This document shows positions 23,563 through 31,902 of a stretch of 44,429 nt of DNA, piece by piece. Below the pieces are notes generated by a model that worked only from the letters and a program-made list of their open reading frames with translations, was not told the origin of the DNA and did not search any database. The DNA is taken from the NCBI GenBank assembly GCA_016200675.1, contig JACQEH010000058.1, forward strand, positions 1-44,429, in the 5' to 3' direction. This stretch comes from Chloroflexota bacterium (GTDB lineage Bacteria > Chloroflexota > Limnocylindria > Limnocylindrales > CSP1-4). The position numbers and the translations under genes are program-made. Position 1 is the first letter of the stretch; each line of letters opens with the position of its first letter.

Positions 23563-23611
23563 TTGACCTGGAGGGTCTGCGCAGATAATGTGAGCGAGCA
23601 CTCACTTACAT
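23563..23611 (+). promoter_or_regulatory. promoter and TetR-type operator of the ABC transporter operon
   Basis: TTGACC (23563-23568) is followed by GATAATGT (23584-23591), the most AT-rich spot nearby. A 24-bp imperfect palindrome (23588-23611), from ATGTGAGCGAGC to ACTCACTTACAT with nine of twelve base pairs matching, overlaps the -10 region. This is the kind of site bound by TetR dimers; a TetR gene ends the operon. Confidence 0.75.
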
Positions 23612-23626
23612 CACGGCGAGGTGGCC

Positions 23627-24574
23627 ATGTCCGTCCTGGCGACAACCGACCTGACCCGCCGGTTCGGCGCGATCATCGCCCTGGACCGACTCACGATGGA
23701 CCTTCCCTCGGCAGGCGTGATCGGCCTCGTGGGACCGAACGGTTCGGGCAAGTCCACCTTGATTCGTATCCTGCTGGGACTGATCAAGCCAACGGGCGGC
23801 AGCGCCTCGGTCCTTGGCTCGTCGATCTCCTCGCCACAGACCTATACGTCCCGGGTCGGCGTCCTCGTGGAGAGCCCGGCCTTCATCGGCAGCCTGTCGC
23901 CGCGAGCCAACCTCGTGTCCCTTGCGCGCCTGCGTGGCGTGCCACTCGAGCGCGTGGACGCGGTCCTGGCGCAGGTCGGCCTGATCGGCCGGGATCGCGA
24001 ACCGGTGAAGCGCTTCTCCCTCGGGATGAAGCAGCGCCTGGGCATCGCCGCGGCGCTGCTCTCGGATCCCGACCTCCTGATCCTCGACGAGCCCACCAAT
24101 GGCCTGGACCCGGCCGGGATCGTCGAGATCCGGGAGCTGCTCCGCCAACTCGGGCGGGCAGGACGCACGGTCATCGTTTCCTCGCACCAGCTTTCGGAGA
24201 TCGAGGCCGTCTGCGATCACCTCGTCATCGTCCGCTTCGGCGAGCTGATCTTCTCCGGGCCGATGAGCGAGGTGCTCAAGCGGACCCGCGAGCACATCGA
24301 CATCGCGGCCGAGCATGACGAGGCGACCCAGCCGCTCCTCGACGCACTCGTGGCAGACGGCTGGACGGTCTCCGCGTCAGACGGCGGCTTGCGGGTCGTG
24401 GCCGGGGCGTCGCGGGCTGCCGACCTGAATCGGGCCGCAACAGCGGCAGGCGTCACCCTCAGCCGGCTCGCCGTCGGGCAGGACAACCTCGAGGAGATCT
24501 TCCTGGCCATGACAGGACGGGTCGACGGCGAGCTGACGCGTGACCGGCACCTGACCGACGTCGAGGTGGCCTGA
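23627..24574 (+). CDS. ABC transporter ATP-binding protein
   Basis: 315 residues. Walker A GPNGSGKST, Q loop near VESPAFIGSLSPRANL, signature FSLGMKQRLGIAAALL, Walker B LLILDEPTNGLDP and H-loop VSSHQLSE are all present, followed by a C-terminal extension of about 95 residues typical of DrrA/CcmA-like exporters. It would power export through the permease encoded next, with which it overlaps by one base (TGATG). The ATG at 23627 is preferred over the GTG at 23621 because GAGG lies at the right spacing. The operon promoter carries a TetR-like operator. Confidence 0.95.
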   Translation: MSVLATTDLTRRFGAIIALDRLTMDLPSAGVIGLVGPNGSGKSTLIRILLGLIKPTGGSASVLGSSISSPQTYTSRVGVLVESPAFIGSLSPRANLVSLARLRGVPLERVDAVLAQVGLIGRDREPVKRFSLGMKQRLGIAAALLSDPDLLILDEPTNGLDPAGIVEIRELLRQLGRAGRTVIVSSHQLSEIEAVCDHLVIVRFGELIFSGPMSEVLKRTREHIDIAAEHDEATQPLLDALVADGWTVSASDGGLRVVAGASRAADLNRAATAAGVTLSRLAVGQDNLEEIFLAMTGRVDGELTRDRHLTDVEVA

Positions 24575-25374
24575 TGCTCGCCGTGGTTCGCAGCGAGCTG
24601 ACGCGCCTGGGCCAGCCCCGTCTGCTCGCGATCTGGTTCGGCCTCATGGCCCTGTTTGCGGCGATGATCAACACGATCATGGTCACGTTCGTCTCCGGTG
24701 GCGGCAGCCTCCCGCCCGGAGCGCCCGGCGTTGCGTTCCCGACGCTTGCCGCGATGGAGAGCCCGTCCGGCCTGATGGCCGGCCTGGCCGCCGCGTCGAG
24801 CCTGTTCGGGGTCGTGACCCTCTCGTTCTGGGCGGTCGCGACGGCGGGCGACTACTACAGCAGCGGCCTCATCCGGCTCCTGGTCGCCGCCGAACCACGC
24901 AGGTGGCGCCTGCTCGCAGGCAAGATCATCGCGCTGCTCCTCGTCACCGCCGTCGCGACGACGGTCGCCGCCGTGGTCAACATCGCGGTGGCCATGCCGG
25001 CTGCGGGGGCGGCCGGCATCTCGACCGCCGCCTGGGGAACGGATCTCGGCGAGGTCGTTGGCACGGCGTGGATCAACCTCTACCTCGCCCTCGCCGTCTG
25101 GGGCGTGCTCGGACTCGTCATCGCGGTCCTCGCCCGCTCGGCGGCGGCCGCCATCTCGATCGGCGTCGGCTACCTCCTCGTCGTCGAGTCGATGATCAAG
25201 CTGGTGGGCGGGGCCCCATCGGACTGGCTGCTCGGTACGACCCTGAACGCGGTTGCGAGCGGCGGCACGGCAGCCATCGCCTATGGCACGGCAGTCGCGC
25301 TGGCGGTTGCCTATGTCACGCTTGGCTTGCTCCTGGCTGGCATCGTGTTCGTCCGACGGGACGTGACCGACTGA
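24574..25374 (+). CDS. ABC-2 type transporter permease
   Basis: 266 residues with six predicted membrane helices, starting near 18-38 (LLAIWFGLMALFAAMINTIMV) and ending near 240-260 (VALAVAYVTLGLLLAGIVFV). The conserved positioning of an ATAGDYYSSGLIRLLVAAEPRRWRLLAGK loop after helix 2 is typical of ABC-2 permeases, where it contacts the ATPase. Translationally coupled to the ATP-binding gene. Exported substrate unknown: a drug, lipid or peptide is plausible given the TetR control. Confidence 0.92.
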   Translation: MLAVVRSELTRLGQPRLLAIWFGLMALFAAMINTIMVTFVSGGGSLPPGAPGVAFPTLAAMESPSGLMAGLAAASSLFGVVTLSFWAVATAGDYYSSGLIRLLVAAEPRRWRLLAGKIIALLLVTAVATTVAAVVNIAVAMPAAGAAGISTAAWGTDLGEVVGTAWINLYLALAVWGVLGLVIAVLARSAAAAISIGVGYLLVVESMIKLVGGAPSDWLLGTTLNAVASGGTAAIAYGTAVALAVAYVTLGLLLAGIVFVRRDVTD

Positions 25375-25416
25375 GGGGCACGCTGGCCGAGCCGCCGATA
25401 ACGGCTTCGAGGTGGG

Positions 25417-26028
25417 GTGTTGACAAAGCGGGGCGAGGACACGCGAGCGAGACTCATTGAGGCGACGCGCCGCGTCGTCCGCGGCAAGGGCTACGCCCGT
25501 GCCTCGACCCGGGCGATCGCCCTGGCCGCCGGCGTGGCGGAGGGGACGATCTATCGCCATTTCCCAGACAAGTCCTCGCTGTTCTTGGCCGCCATCCTGG
25601 AAGCCAACGCGCCGCTCATCGCGTGGTTCACAAGCCTGCCGACGCGGGCAGGTCAGGACGAGGTCGAGGACAACCTCACGGACGCCGCGCTCCGTCTGGC
25701 GGGAATGCGCGACGCGATCATCCCGCTCGAGCTGGCGATCATGGCCGACCCCGAGCTGGCAGCTCAGCGCCGGGGAGCGTTGTCGGCGGCCGGATCGCTC
25801 CCCCCCGGACCTCCGGACGCCATCGCCAGCTACCTCGCCGCCGAGCAGCGACTCGGGCGCGTCCGCCCGGATGTTGACCCGCGAGAAGCCGCGATCGTCA
25901 TCCTCGCGGTGCTTTTCGGACTCGTTGCCGACCCCTCGTTCGGAGACGGAAGCCTGGGGCGGGAACGCCTTTCGGCTGCGATGCGACTCATCGTTCGCGG
26001 GATCGAGCCGCCCGTTGCCCTGGCATGA
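25417..26028 (+). CDS. TetR-family repressor of the ABC operon
   Basis: 203 residues from the GTG at 25417 (the next codon, TTG, is an alternative). The N-terminal helix-turn-helix is clear: RARLIEATRRVVRGKGYARASTRAIALAAGVAEGTIYRHFPDKSSLFLAAI. The rest is the helical ligand-binding domain (about 60-200). It follows the permease by 42 bp on the same strand. The 24-bp palindrome over the operon promoter is its probable binding site, giving a simple inducible exporter. Confidence 0.93.
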   Translation: MLTKRGEDTRARLIEATRRVVRGKGYARASTRAIALAAGVAEGTIYRHFPDKSSLFLAAILEANAPLIAWFTSLPTRAGQDEVEDNLTDAALRLAGMRDAIIPLELAIMADPELAAQRRGALSAAGSLPPGPPDAIASYLAAEQRLGRVRPDVDPREAAIVILAVLFGLVADPSFGDGSLGRERLSAAMRLIVRGIEPPVALA

Positions 26029-26279
26029 TCGCCCCGCGGGTCAGGCGTCACGGGAAAGCATCGGCATCGCTTGCCGGCCGTAGCCGAAGCGGGAGCGTGA
26101 TCGCGATCGCGTGCTCGCCCTCGCCGGCGAGCGCTTCCTCGAGCGTGGCGAGCGGTATGCGGCCGATCGGGCAGGCTGCCGAGCATGCTCACCGCGGCCT
26201 CAGCTGGAGGTGACGGCCCGACAGGACGGCATGGCCCCGACGTCCCGCCGACCTGTCGGCCCGCTCTGCCCTCGTGACT

Positions 26280-26570
26280 TTATGTACGCCGCGCTCGCCC
26301 CCAGCCCGGACGCAGCGGCGGCAGGTCCGTGCCGCGTGGATCGCGGGGCAGCCGGTGCTCACCGTCGTCGCCGTCCCAACGACGGCCGTACTGGTCCGGG
26401 ATCGCACCCCAGCCCCAATAGGCGAGCGCGAAGGCGTCGTCGATCGCGGTGGCGAGCGCGGCGAACGTGTGGCTCAGGGCCGCCGCGAAGATCCGTCCGG
26501 GTCGCGGCCACATGCGCTCCCCGCGACCCTCAACGAGGTCGACGCGGATCGACAACCAGGTTCGGGTCAT
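26280..26570 (-). CDS. short protein with pRiA4b ORF-3-like N-terminus, probably truncated
   Basis: About 96 residues. The first half, MTRTWLSIRVDLVEGRG...RPGRIFAAALSHTFAALATAIDDAFA, matches the start of plasmid pRiA4b ORF-3 (IS1096 TnpR-like) proteins. The expected WDxSHLHEF continuation is missing; the tail (LAYWGWGAIPDQYGRRWDGDDGEH...) is unrelated and rich in charged residues. That pattern suggests a truncated or recombined gene. It starts 13 bp after the stop of the DUF4143 ATPase gene. These proteins often accompany mobile elements. Confidence 0.5.
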   Translation of the reverse strand: MTRTWLSIRVDLVEGRGERMWPRPGRIFAAALSHTFAALATAIDDAFALAYWGWGAIPDQYGRRWDGDDGEHRLPRDPRGTDLPPLRPGWGRARRT

Positions 26571-26583
26571 CGGCAAGCCTTCC

Positions 26584-27984
26584 TCATCCCAGCAGAGCCA
26601 GGAGCACGCCCGCCGGCACGGTCAGAACTTTCCGGTCGAGCTCCACGTCCCGCCGGCTCACCATGATCCCCTGTCCGAACGCCTTGGTCATGCTCTCGTA
26701 GTCCTTGCCAGTGCGGTGCGCGGCGTACTTGGACTCGACCGCGACGAGGGCGGGCTCCGTGACCAGGAAGTCGACCTCCCGGCCATCGGCGCTGCGCCAG
26801 TAGTACAGGTGATCGGGGTGCGCGAAACCCTCGAGCGCCGCCCGGTCCGCCCGGTGGAGCGCGATCGCGAGCGCATTCTCCACGAGCGGCCCCTCGGAGG
26901 GTGCCGGGCCCCCGAGCAGGCCCGGGATCGCGGCCAGTGCCGGGTCGCCCAGATACAGCTTGCGCGGCCGGCGCAGGGCCGGTCCGTCCTGGCGCTTGGC
27001 GTCGCGCTGGTAGAGGGCGATCAGGGCGAACGACGCCGCGAGGACGTCGACGTAGGCGCCCGCGGTGGGGCGGCTGACGTCAAGCTCGTGCGCAAGCGTC
27101 CCGGTGTCGGTCATCGACGACAGCCCGACAACGGTCCGCGCCAACAGCTTGCGCAGTGTGAGGGCGTCGCGTGAGAGGCGGCGAGCGTCGGCCGAGAGCC
27201 CGCGCCAGAGCTCGGTCACGGTGCCGTCCGCGACACGCCCGTCGAGGAGCATATCGGTCACCGGAGCCGGCAGACCGCCGCAGCGGACGTACTCGGTCAG
27301 GTATTGGTCGAGCTCGGCCGTGCGCAGGCTCGCCGTGTCGACGAGCCTGCGGCCATCGGGCGCGAGGAGCTGCGCCAGAGTTGGCCGAGCCTCGGGCAGC
27401 GCAGCCGGGTTCCGGGCGGCCACGTAGTCCCGAAAGCTCATCGGCATGTGCAGCCGGTCCAATGGACGATGCCATCTTCCACGCCGGCCGTGGAGGAGGT
27501 CCGCCGAGGCGGCGAGGTCGTACGCGGAGGACCCGGTGAGCAGCACCGTTGCGGACCGGAACGTGCGGTCGTGTTCGCGCAGGTAGACGATCGGCCGCGC
27601 CCAATCGCGGACGAAGGTCAGCTCGTCGAGGACAAACAGCCAATCACCCGCTGCATCGGGCCAGAGGCGCAGCACGAGCTCGATCGCCTCGCGGAGCTCG
27701 TCGGCGGTCTCGATGGTCTGGAGCGTGAGGAAGCAGGTCCGGCGGGCATGACCGGCGGTGACCCGCTCGGCGATGAGGCGCTTGACCAGGGTCGTCTTGC
27801 CACTCTGACGCAGACCCCGGAGGGTGAACACCGCGCCCGAGGTGAGGTCATCGGTGTCGAACGGGCGGGGATCCCAGCGGAACGGTGCGGCCTCGGCGGC
27901 GGCGAGGTGCAGGTCGTCGGCCGGCTGCCACGCCGGATTGATCCACCAGGGGTTCAAGGCGTTGACCTGGTCGCGTGTCAGCAT
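26584..27984 (-). CDS. AAA ATPase with DUF4143 (nuclease-like) C-terminus
   Basis: 466 residues. N-terminal AAA_14 ATPase with Walker A GLRQSGKT (57-64), Walker B WLFVLDELTFVRDW and sensor VLLTGSSAYDLA. The C-terminal DUF4143 domain (about 240-410) carries DHLYYWRSADGREVDFLV followed by VAVESKY, spaced like the D...ExK core of PD-(D/E)xK nucleases. The family is common in archaea and anaerobes, often near toxin-antitoxin or mobile loci; its role is unproven. The ATG at 27984 rather than 27987 is chosen because TAAACT ends 6 nt upstream. The neighbouring AbiE genes and tRNA suggest a genomic-island setting. Confidence 0.9.
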   Translation of the reverse strand: MLTRDQVNALNPWWINPAWQPADDLHLAAAEAAPFRWDPRPFDTDDLTSGAVFTLRGLRQSGKTTLVKRLIAERVTAGHARRTCFLTLQTIETADELREAIELVLRLWPDAAGDWLFVLDELTFVRDWARPIVYLREHDRTFRSATVLLTGSSAYDLAASADLLHGRRGRWHRPLDRLHMPMSFRDYVAARNPAALPEARPTLAQLLAPDGRRLVDTASLRTAELDQYLTEYVRCGGLPAPVTDMLLDGRVADGTVTELWRGLSADARRLSRDALTLRKLLARTVVGLSSMTDTGTLAHELDVSRPTAGAYVDVLAASFALIALYQRDAKRQDGPALRRPRKLYLGDPALAAIPGLLGGPAPSEGPLVENALAIALHRADRAALEGFAHPDHLYYWRSADGREVDFLVTEPALVAVESKYAAHRTGKDYESMTKAFGQGIMVSRRDVELDRKVLTVPAGVLLALLG

Positions 27985-27990
27985 CATCGG

Positions 27991-27996
27991 AGTTTA
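27991..27996 (-). promoter_or_regulatory. -10 box (TAAACT) of leaderless DUF4143 ATPase gene
   Basis: On the minus strand TAAACT is followed by six bases and the ATG at 27984. The box lies within GAGTAAACTC, a short inverted repeat (GAGT/ACTC). Confidence 0.45.
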
Positions 27997-28058
27997 CTCG
28001 ATGGCAGGGCTTCCGGCCAGTCCGCTTATCAGGACAAGGGGGCTTCGAGACCCGAATT

Positions 28059-28167
28059 GGGACGCTGAGGTGCCGGCGGTGCAAGGTCGGGCCGACTGGA
28101 AGAGCCTCCGCGCGCCGATCCCGAGCACGAATTGCGGCGACTGGAGGATCTGGTCGGGGCGAGAGGA
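28059..28167. repeat. imperfect direct repeat, distal copy, ending in a tRNA-Pro 3' fragment
   Basis: Starts GGGACGCTGAGGT, carries CGATCCCGAG in the middle and ends with a 17-bp block (28151-28167) identical to the 3' end of the tRNA-Pro(CGG) gene at 30024-30040, including the encoded CCA. A second copy with the same order lies at 29941-30040. The AbiE cassette lies between them. Confidence 0.65.
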
Positions 28168-28250
28168 GACAAGCCGCCGCAGAGACCTCTTTGTCCCGGT
28201 TGCTTGGCCGCTCCGGTGCCAGGTGATGCGGGTGGGCGTGCCCCGCGGCA

Positions 28251-29024
28251 TCAGGGGAGCAGCGGGATGAACGTCGCCTCGACCCAGTCGAGCGCCGCGG
28301 CCGGATCGTAGGCGACGCCGGAACGGAGCAGCGGCCGCACTTCCTCGAGGAACGACGGCACGCGCTTCGCCGCCAGGTTCGTTCGCAGCTCGCTCGCCCG
28401 GATCATCGGGCGGCCCGCCGTCGCCTGATACTCGCTGAGGATCGCGACGATCCGGGCCGGGTCCGGCGCCGCCTGCTGGTGCGCCCACCACAGGTCGAAG
28501 AGGTCGCGACCCTTCCGGCGCTGGTACAACGCGCGCAGCTTGGTGGCGAGCAGCTCGTCGAGCTCGTACGTCGGTATGACCGCACTGTTGCCGACCGGCG
28601 GGTCCGGGACGGCGAACAGGCGGGAAACGACGTGACCAAAGTGCTCGTGGCTGTTGATCTCGAGCTTGACTCGCCTCCGGGCGCCCGTCTCGGTCTCGAA
28701 GGTGAACGTGAGCTTCGGGTGCTCGCCGGTGTCGGACCGAGCGGGGCCGATCCAGCCGAGCAGGCGGCGGAGCCGGCTGAGGGTCGGGCCGATGGGACTC
28801 GGCTCGCGCTGGACGAGGTCGATGTCCTCGGAGTACCGGACCGCGGGCGCCAGGTGCAACTTGTGCAGTGCGGTGCCGCCCCGGAACGCAAGGGCAGCCT
28901 TGAGGCTCTCGTCCCGGAAGATGTCGAACAGGGCGATCGTGATGGCGAGGTCCTGCTCCACGTCGTCGTCATCCGCCCAGGGCGCGACCGCGCGCCAGTG
29001 GATGATGTCGACCTGCGGGAACAC
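28251..29024 (-). CDS. abiEii: AbiEii-type nucleotidyltransferase toxin
   Basis: 257 residues. The nucleotidyltransferase core FRGGTALHKLHLAPAVRYSEDIDLV has the Gly-Gly pair (49-50) and the two metal-binding acidic residues (Asp67, Asp69); the downstream motifs LKLEINSHE and ELLATKLRALYQRRKGRDLFDL complete the AbiEii/AbiGii/MenT family pattern. Related toxins transfer nucleotides to tRNA or other targets and cause growth arrest or abortive phage infection. The GTG at 29024 is 2 bp after the stop of the AbiEi antitoxin gene. All recognisable catalytic residues are present, so the toxin is probably active. Confidence 0.92.
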   Translation of the reverse strand: MFPQVDIIHWRAVAPWADDDDVEQDLAITIALFDIFRDESLKAALAFRGGTALHKLHLAPAVRYSEDIDLVQREPSPIGPTLSRLRRLLGWIGPARSDTGEHPKLTFTFETETGARRRVKLEINSHEHFGHVVSRLFAVPDPPVGNSAVIPTYELDELLATKLRALYQRRKGRDLFDLWWAHQQAAPDPARIVAILSEYQATAGRPMIRASELRTNLAAKRVPSFLEEVRPLLRSGVAYDPAAALDWVEATFIPLLP

Positions 29025-29026
29025 GG

Positions 29027-29821
29027 TCAGTCCGCCTGCGGCTCGATGGTGACGAGGACCCGCCAGCGCGGGTCGCGCGCGGCCTCGCCGCCGGCCGAGG
29101 GCTCGTCTGGAACAAGCGGCACCCAGCCGACCCGCCGCGTCGCGAGCTCGGCCTCGAGCGCCGCGAGGACCGGATCGGCGCCCGCGAGCTCGAGGAGGTG
29201 CCCCAGGCGCTGGAGCTCGGGGGTCGCGGGCGCGACGGCGAGTGCGGCTCGCATACGCGCCCGGCGCAGCGAGGGCGCGAGATCGCTGAGCACCGTTGCC
29301 ACGTTGCCCCAGCCGGCCGCCCTGCCCGGATAGCGGACGAGGTCGAGCGCGACGAGCTCAGGGGTCGCCACGCGCACCCGGCCTGACGGCGTCGTCCGCA
29401 GCTCGACCGGTGCCAGGGCGGCCGTCCGCCGCACCACGAACTCGATCGCCAGTCGCCCGACGCGCACGGGCCGCCGCGGGCGGGCGGTCACCACCTGGAT
29501 GACCTGCGCCGCCTGCCCCGAGGCGCCGTGGATCGACGCCGCGGTGAGGAGGCCCACGTAGTACGGCATCCTGAGGTGCGTCATCAGCGGATCGAGGAAG
29601 AGCCGCCAGGACGGTGTCCCAGTCCTGCGGTCCTCGAGCGGCAGCACGACGTGGAACCCGCGCACCGGCGACGCGACCAGGCGGCCTGCCTCGGCGCGAT
29701 CAAGGGCTGCCGCGACGGCTGCCTCCGACGCCCCCTTGGCTGCGTCGCACGCCTCGGCCGTGGTGAAGGTGAACCGTCCCTGCGACGGCAGCGCGAGGGC
29801 CCAGTCCCGCAGCGAACTCAT
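29027..29821 (-). CDS. abiEi: AbiEi-type antitoxin
   Basis: 264 residues. The N-terminal region (about 1-60: RFTFTTAEACDAAKGASEAAVAAALDRAEAGRLVASPVRGFHVVLP) is the winged-helix DNA-binding part, followed by the AbiEi C-terminal domain (YYVGLLTAASIHGASGQAAQVIQVVTARPRRPVRVG...VATPELVALDLVRYPGRAAGWGNVATVL). AbiEi neutralises AbiEii and represses its own operon by bending DNA at inverted repeats. A matching inverted repeat overlaps the promoter just upstream. The start is fixed by TAGAGT seven bases before the ATG. Confidence 0.93.
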   Translation of the reverse strand: MSSLRDWALALPSQGRFTFTTAEACDAAKGASEAAVAAALDRAEAGRLVASPVRGFHVVLPLEDRRTGTPSWRLFLDPLMTHLRMPYYVGLLTAASIHGASGQAAQVIQVVTARPRRPVRVGRLAIEFVVRRTAALAPVELRTTPSGRVRVATPELVALDLVRYPGRAAGWGNVATVLSDLAPSLRRARMRAALAVAPATPELQRLGHLLELAGADPVLAALEAELATRRVGWVPLVPDEPSAGGEAARDPRWRVLVTIEPQAD

Positions 29822-29823
29822 GT

Positions 29824-29856
29824 GCGCAACTCTACGCCACCTGTCGAGTTACGCAA
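29824..29856 (-). promoter_or_regulatory. abiE promoter with AbiEi operator
   Basis: On the minus strand TTGCGT (29856-29851) and TAGAGT (29834-29829) are 16 bp apart, and the ATG lies 7 nt further. Arms GCGTAACTC and GAGTTGCGC (8 of 9 pair) overlap the -35 and -10 boxes, which is how AbiEi operators are arranged. Confidence 0.7.
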
Positions 29857-29940
29857 ACGGATCTGTGATGTGGCCGAGCCTGCCTCGGACGGTCCCGGCG
29901 AGGAGGGAACGTAACCCAACGCTGGGTAGGCTCTTGATAC

Positions 29941-30100
<160 letters not shown>

Positions 30101-30191
30101 ACCGAGGGAGCCCGTTTGACAGGGCCCGCGGATGATACCGCGAATGGGCCGATCGCCCTCCACGGCACGGTGGCTCCGCCGTGGGCGGCGA

Positions 30192-30515
30192 TCAGGCGCC
30201 GGGCGACACGGTCCGCAGACCCACCAGGCGGGCTGCTGCCGCCTGGCGTTCGTCGTAGGTGACGAAGCCATCGAGCGGCGACACGTCAGCCGCCGACGCG
30301 ATGTGAATCGCGTCGAGGGCGCGAAGGGCTGGCTCGGTGAGTGCCCCCGCAGCGATGAGGAGCGCCCGGTCGACGGGCACCAGACCGATCGCCTCGACGA
30401 CTTCGACCGCCCGGGCATGAACGTAGCACATCAGTCTCAGGGCACGCACCAGATTGCGGTCCGTCGCTTGCCCATCGATCACCTCGCTCATCGGGACGCG
30501 GCCGACGTTGGGCAT
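30192..30515 (-). pseudogene. PIN-domain (VapC-like) toxin remnant
   Basis: The C-terminal two thirds look like a PIN ribonuclease: VEAIGLVPVDRALL, LTEPALRALDAIHIASAADVSPLDGFVTYDERQAAAARLVGLRTVSPG, including the conserved Asp of LDAIH and the TYDERQ motif. The N-terminal part that should give the first catalytic Asp (as in xYxDTSALxK) is absent; the frame begins instead with an unrelated stretch (MPNVGRVPMSEVIDGQATDRN). No antitoxin gene is adjacent. The nuclease is therefore probably inactive, a decayed type II toxin next to the tRNA. Confidence 0.65.
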
Positions 30516-30533
30516 CGGCAGTGTGCGAAACGC

Positions 30534-31775
30534 TCAGACGGCCTCGACCGGCTCCGGCGACGGGCCGAGGTGGGCAACGTCGCGGACCGGGGCCATGACG
30601 ATCGCCGCCGCGATGAACGAGGCGGTCATCGCCCAGAAGACGATCGGCAGGCCGGCCCCGTTGCCGGCCCGGTCGATGATCACGCCGTACAGCGCCGTCC
30701 ACAGGGAGCCGACGCCGAAAGCGAGCGTGAAGTAGATCGCAAAGGTCACGTCCCGGATCCCGGCCGGCGCCGCGTCGGCGAGCAGCGCCTGGAGCTGGGG
30801 GCTCTCGGCGAACGAGAAGAGTCCCATCACCGCCAGTCCGATCCAGAGGCCGAGCAGCGACGAGCCGACCGAGATGAAGATCGCGAACCCGAGCGCGCCG
30901 CCGAGGTACGCTCCGACGATGACCGGCCGCCGTCCCAACCGATCGGACAGCCAGCCCGCGAAGAGCGGCATCGGCACGGACAGGACGATGAGGCCGCCGT
31001 ACATGAGGTCGGTCGTCGAGCTCGGCAAGCCGAGGACTTTCGTGAGGTACAGCAGGGCGAAGAGGTTGGCGACGCCGAGGCCGCGACCGCCGCCGCCGAG
31101 CACCGACGCGAGGTAGACCCGCCGCAGGACGGGGTTGCGCCAGACCTGGCGAAGTGCCTGGCGGACCGATCCCTCGGCGCGTGCCGCCGCCCGGTCCGTG
31201 CCGTGCTCGGTGACCCAGCGAACGATCGCCAGGGCGATGAGCGCCGCGGGCAGGCCGAAGATCACGGACACGCCACGCCAGCCGAAGGTCGCCAGGAGCA
31301 GCGGCCCGAAGAGGGCCACGATGACGGTCCCGACGTTGCCGCCGGAGATGTGGGCGCTGATCGCGAAGCCGCGCCGGTCGGGCGGGAACTGCTCGGCCAG
31401 GAGGCCGTTGCCGACCGGGTGCTGGGGAGCGCCACCGATCCTCGACACGATGTTCGTGGCCGCGAAGACGTTGAACGTCGGCGCGGCGCCCTGGGCCGCG
31501 AACCCGACCCCGAACAGGATCCCGCCGATCCCCATGAGGTAGCGCCGCGGGACGTGCCGGGTGACGTAGGCGAACGTCGCCTGGACCAGGCCTGACGAGA
31601 TCGCTCCGGCCGCGGCGACGAAGGTGATGGTCTCCACGCCGACGTGGAACTCGTCGATCACCGCCAGGAAGATCATCGGCATGATGACGGCCTGGGCGTG
31701 ATTCACCGCATGGGCGATCGACAGGAGCCAGAGCGTCCGGTTCGGACGGATGCGTGGGGCGTGGGTCTCGGACAC
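30534..31775 (-). CDS. MFS transporter
   Basis: 413 residues with about twelve membrane helices. The loop motif GWLSDRLGRRPVIVGAYLGG after the seventh or eighth helix and an equivalent TRHVPRRYLMGIGG after the second are the diagnostic MFS signature. NIVSRIGGAPQHPVGNGLLAEQFPPDRRGFAISAHISGG resembles carriers of the fosmidomycin-resistance/NarK-like branch, but the substrate cannot be told. The GTG at 31775 is chosen over the in-frame ATG at 31787 because TATGCT ends seven bases upstream. Divergent from the cyclic-nucleotide-binding gene. Confidence 0.9.
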   Translation of the reverse strand: MSETHAPRIRPNRTLWLLSIAHAVNHAQAVIMPMIFLAVIDEFHVGVETITFVAAAGAISSGLVQATFAYVTRHVPRRYLMGIGGILFGVGFAAQGAAPTFNVFAATNIVSRIGGAPQHPVGNGLLAEQFPPDRRGFAISAHISGGNVGTVIVALFGPLLLATFGWRGVSVIFGLPAALIALAIVRWVTEHGTDRAAARAEGSVRQALRQVWRNPVLRRVYLASVLGGGGRGLGVANLFALLYLTKVLGLPSSTTDLMYGGLIVLSVPMPLFAGWLSDRLGRRPVIVGAYLGGALGFAIFISVGSSLLGLWIGLAVMGLFSFAESPQLQALLADAAPAGIRDVTFAIYFTLAFGVGSLWTALYGVIIDRAGNGAGLPIVFWAMTASFIAAAIVMAPVRDVAHLGPSPEPVEAV

Positions 31776-31782
31776 GACGCCG

Positions 31783-31788
31783 AGCATA
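31783..31788 (-). promoter_or_regulatory. -10 box (TATGCT) of leaderless MFS gene
   Basis: TATGCT on the minus strand is followed by seven bases and the GTG at 31775. If correct, the upstream in-frame ATG at 31787 lies in the promoter and cannot be the start. Confidence 0.4.
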
Positions 31789-31902
31789 TCCGCGCGCAGG
31801 ACCGGGGGATGCCCGGCGCCGCGCCCGATGGCAGAGCGTTCGAGGCGGGGAGGCGCACGTGGGTGGGAAGGATCAGCCGTCGGGCGGTATCCTCGGCGGG
31901 AC

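Noticed and set aside
26111..26290. A plus-strand frame after the TetR gene starting VLALAGERFLERGERYAAD
   Set aside because: Short helical-looking start, then random sequence; it may be a remnant but nothing supports a gene.
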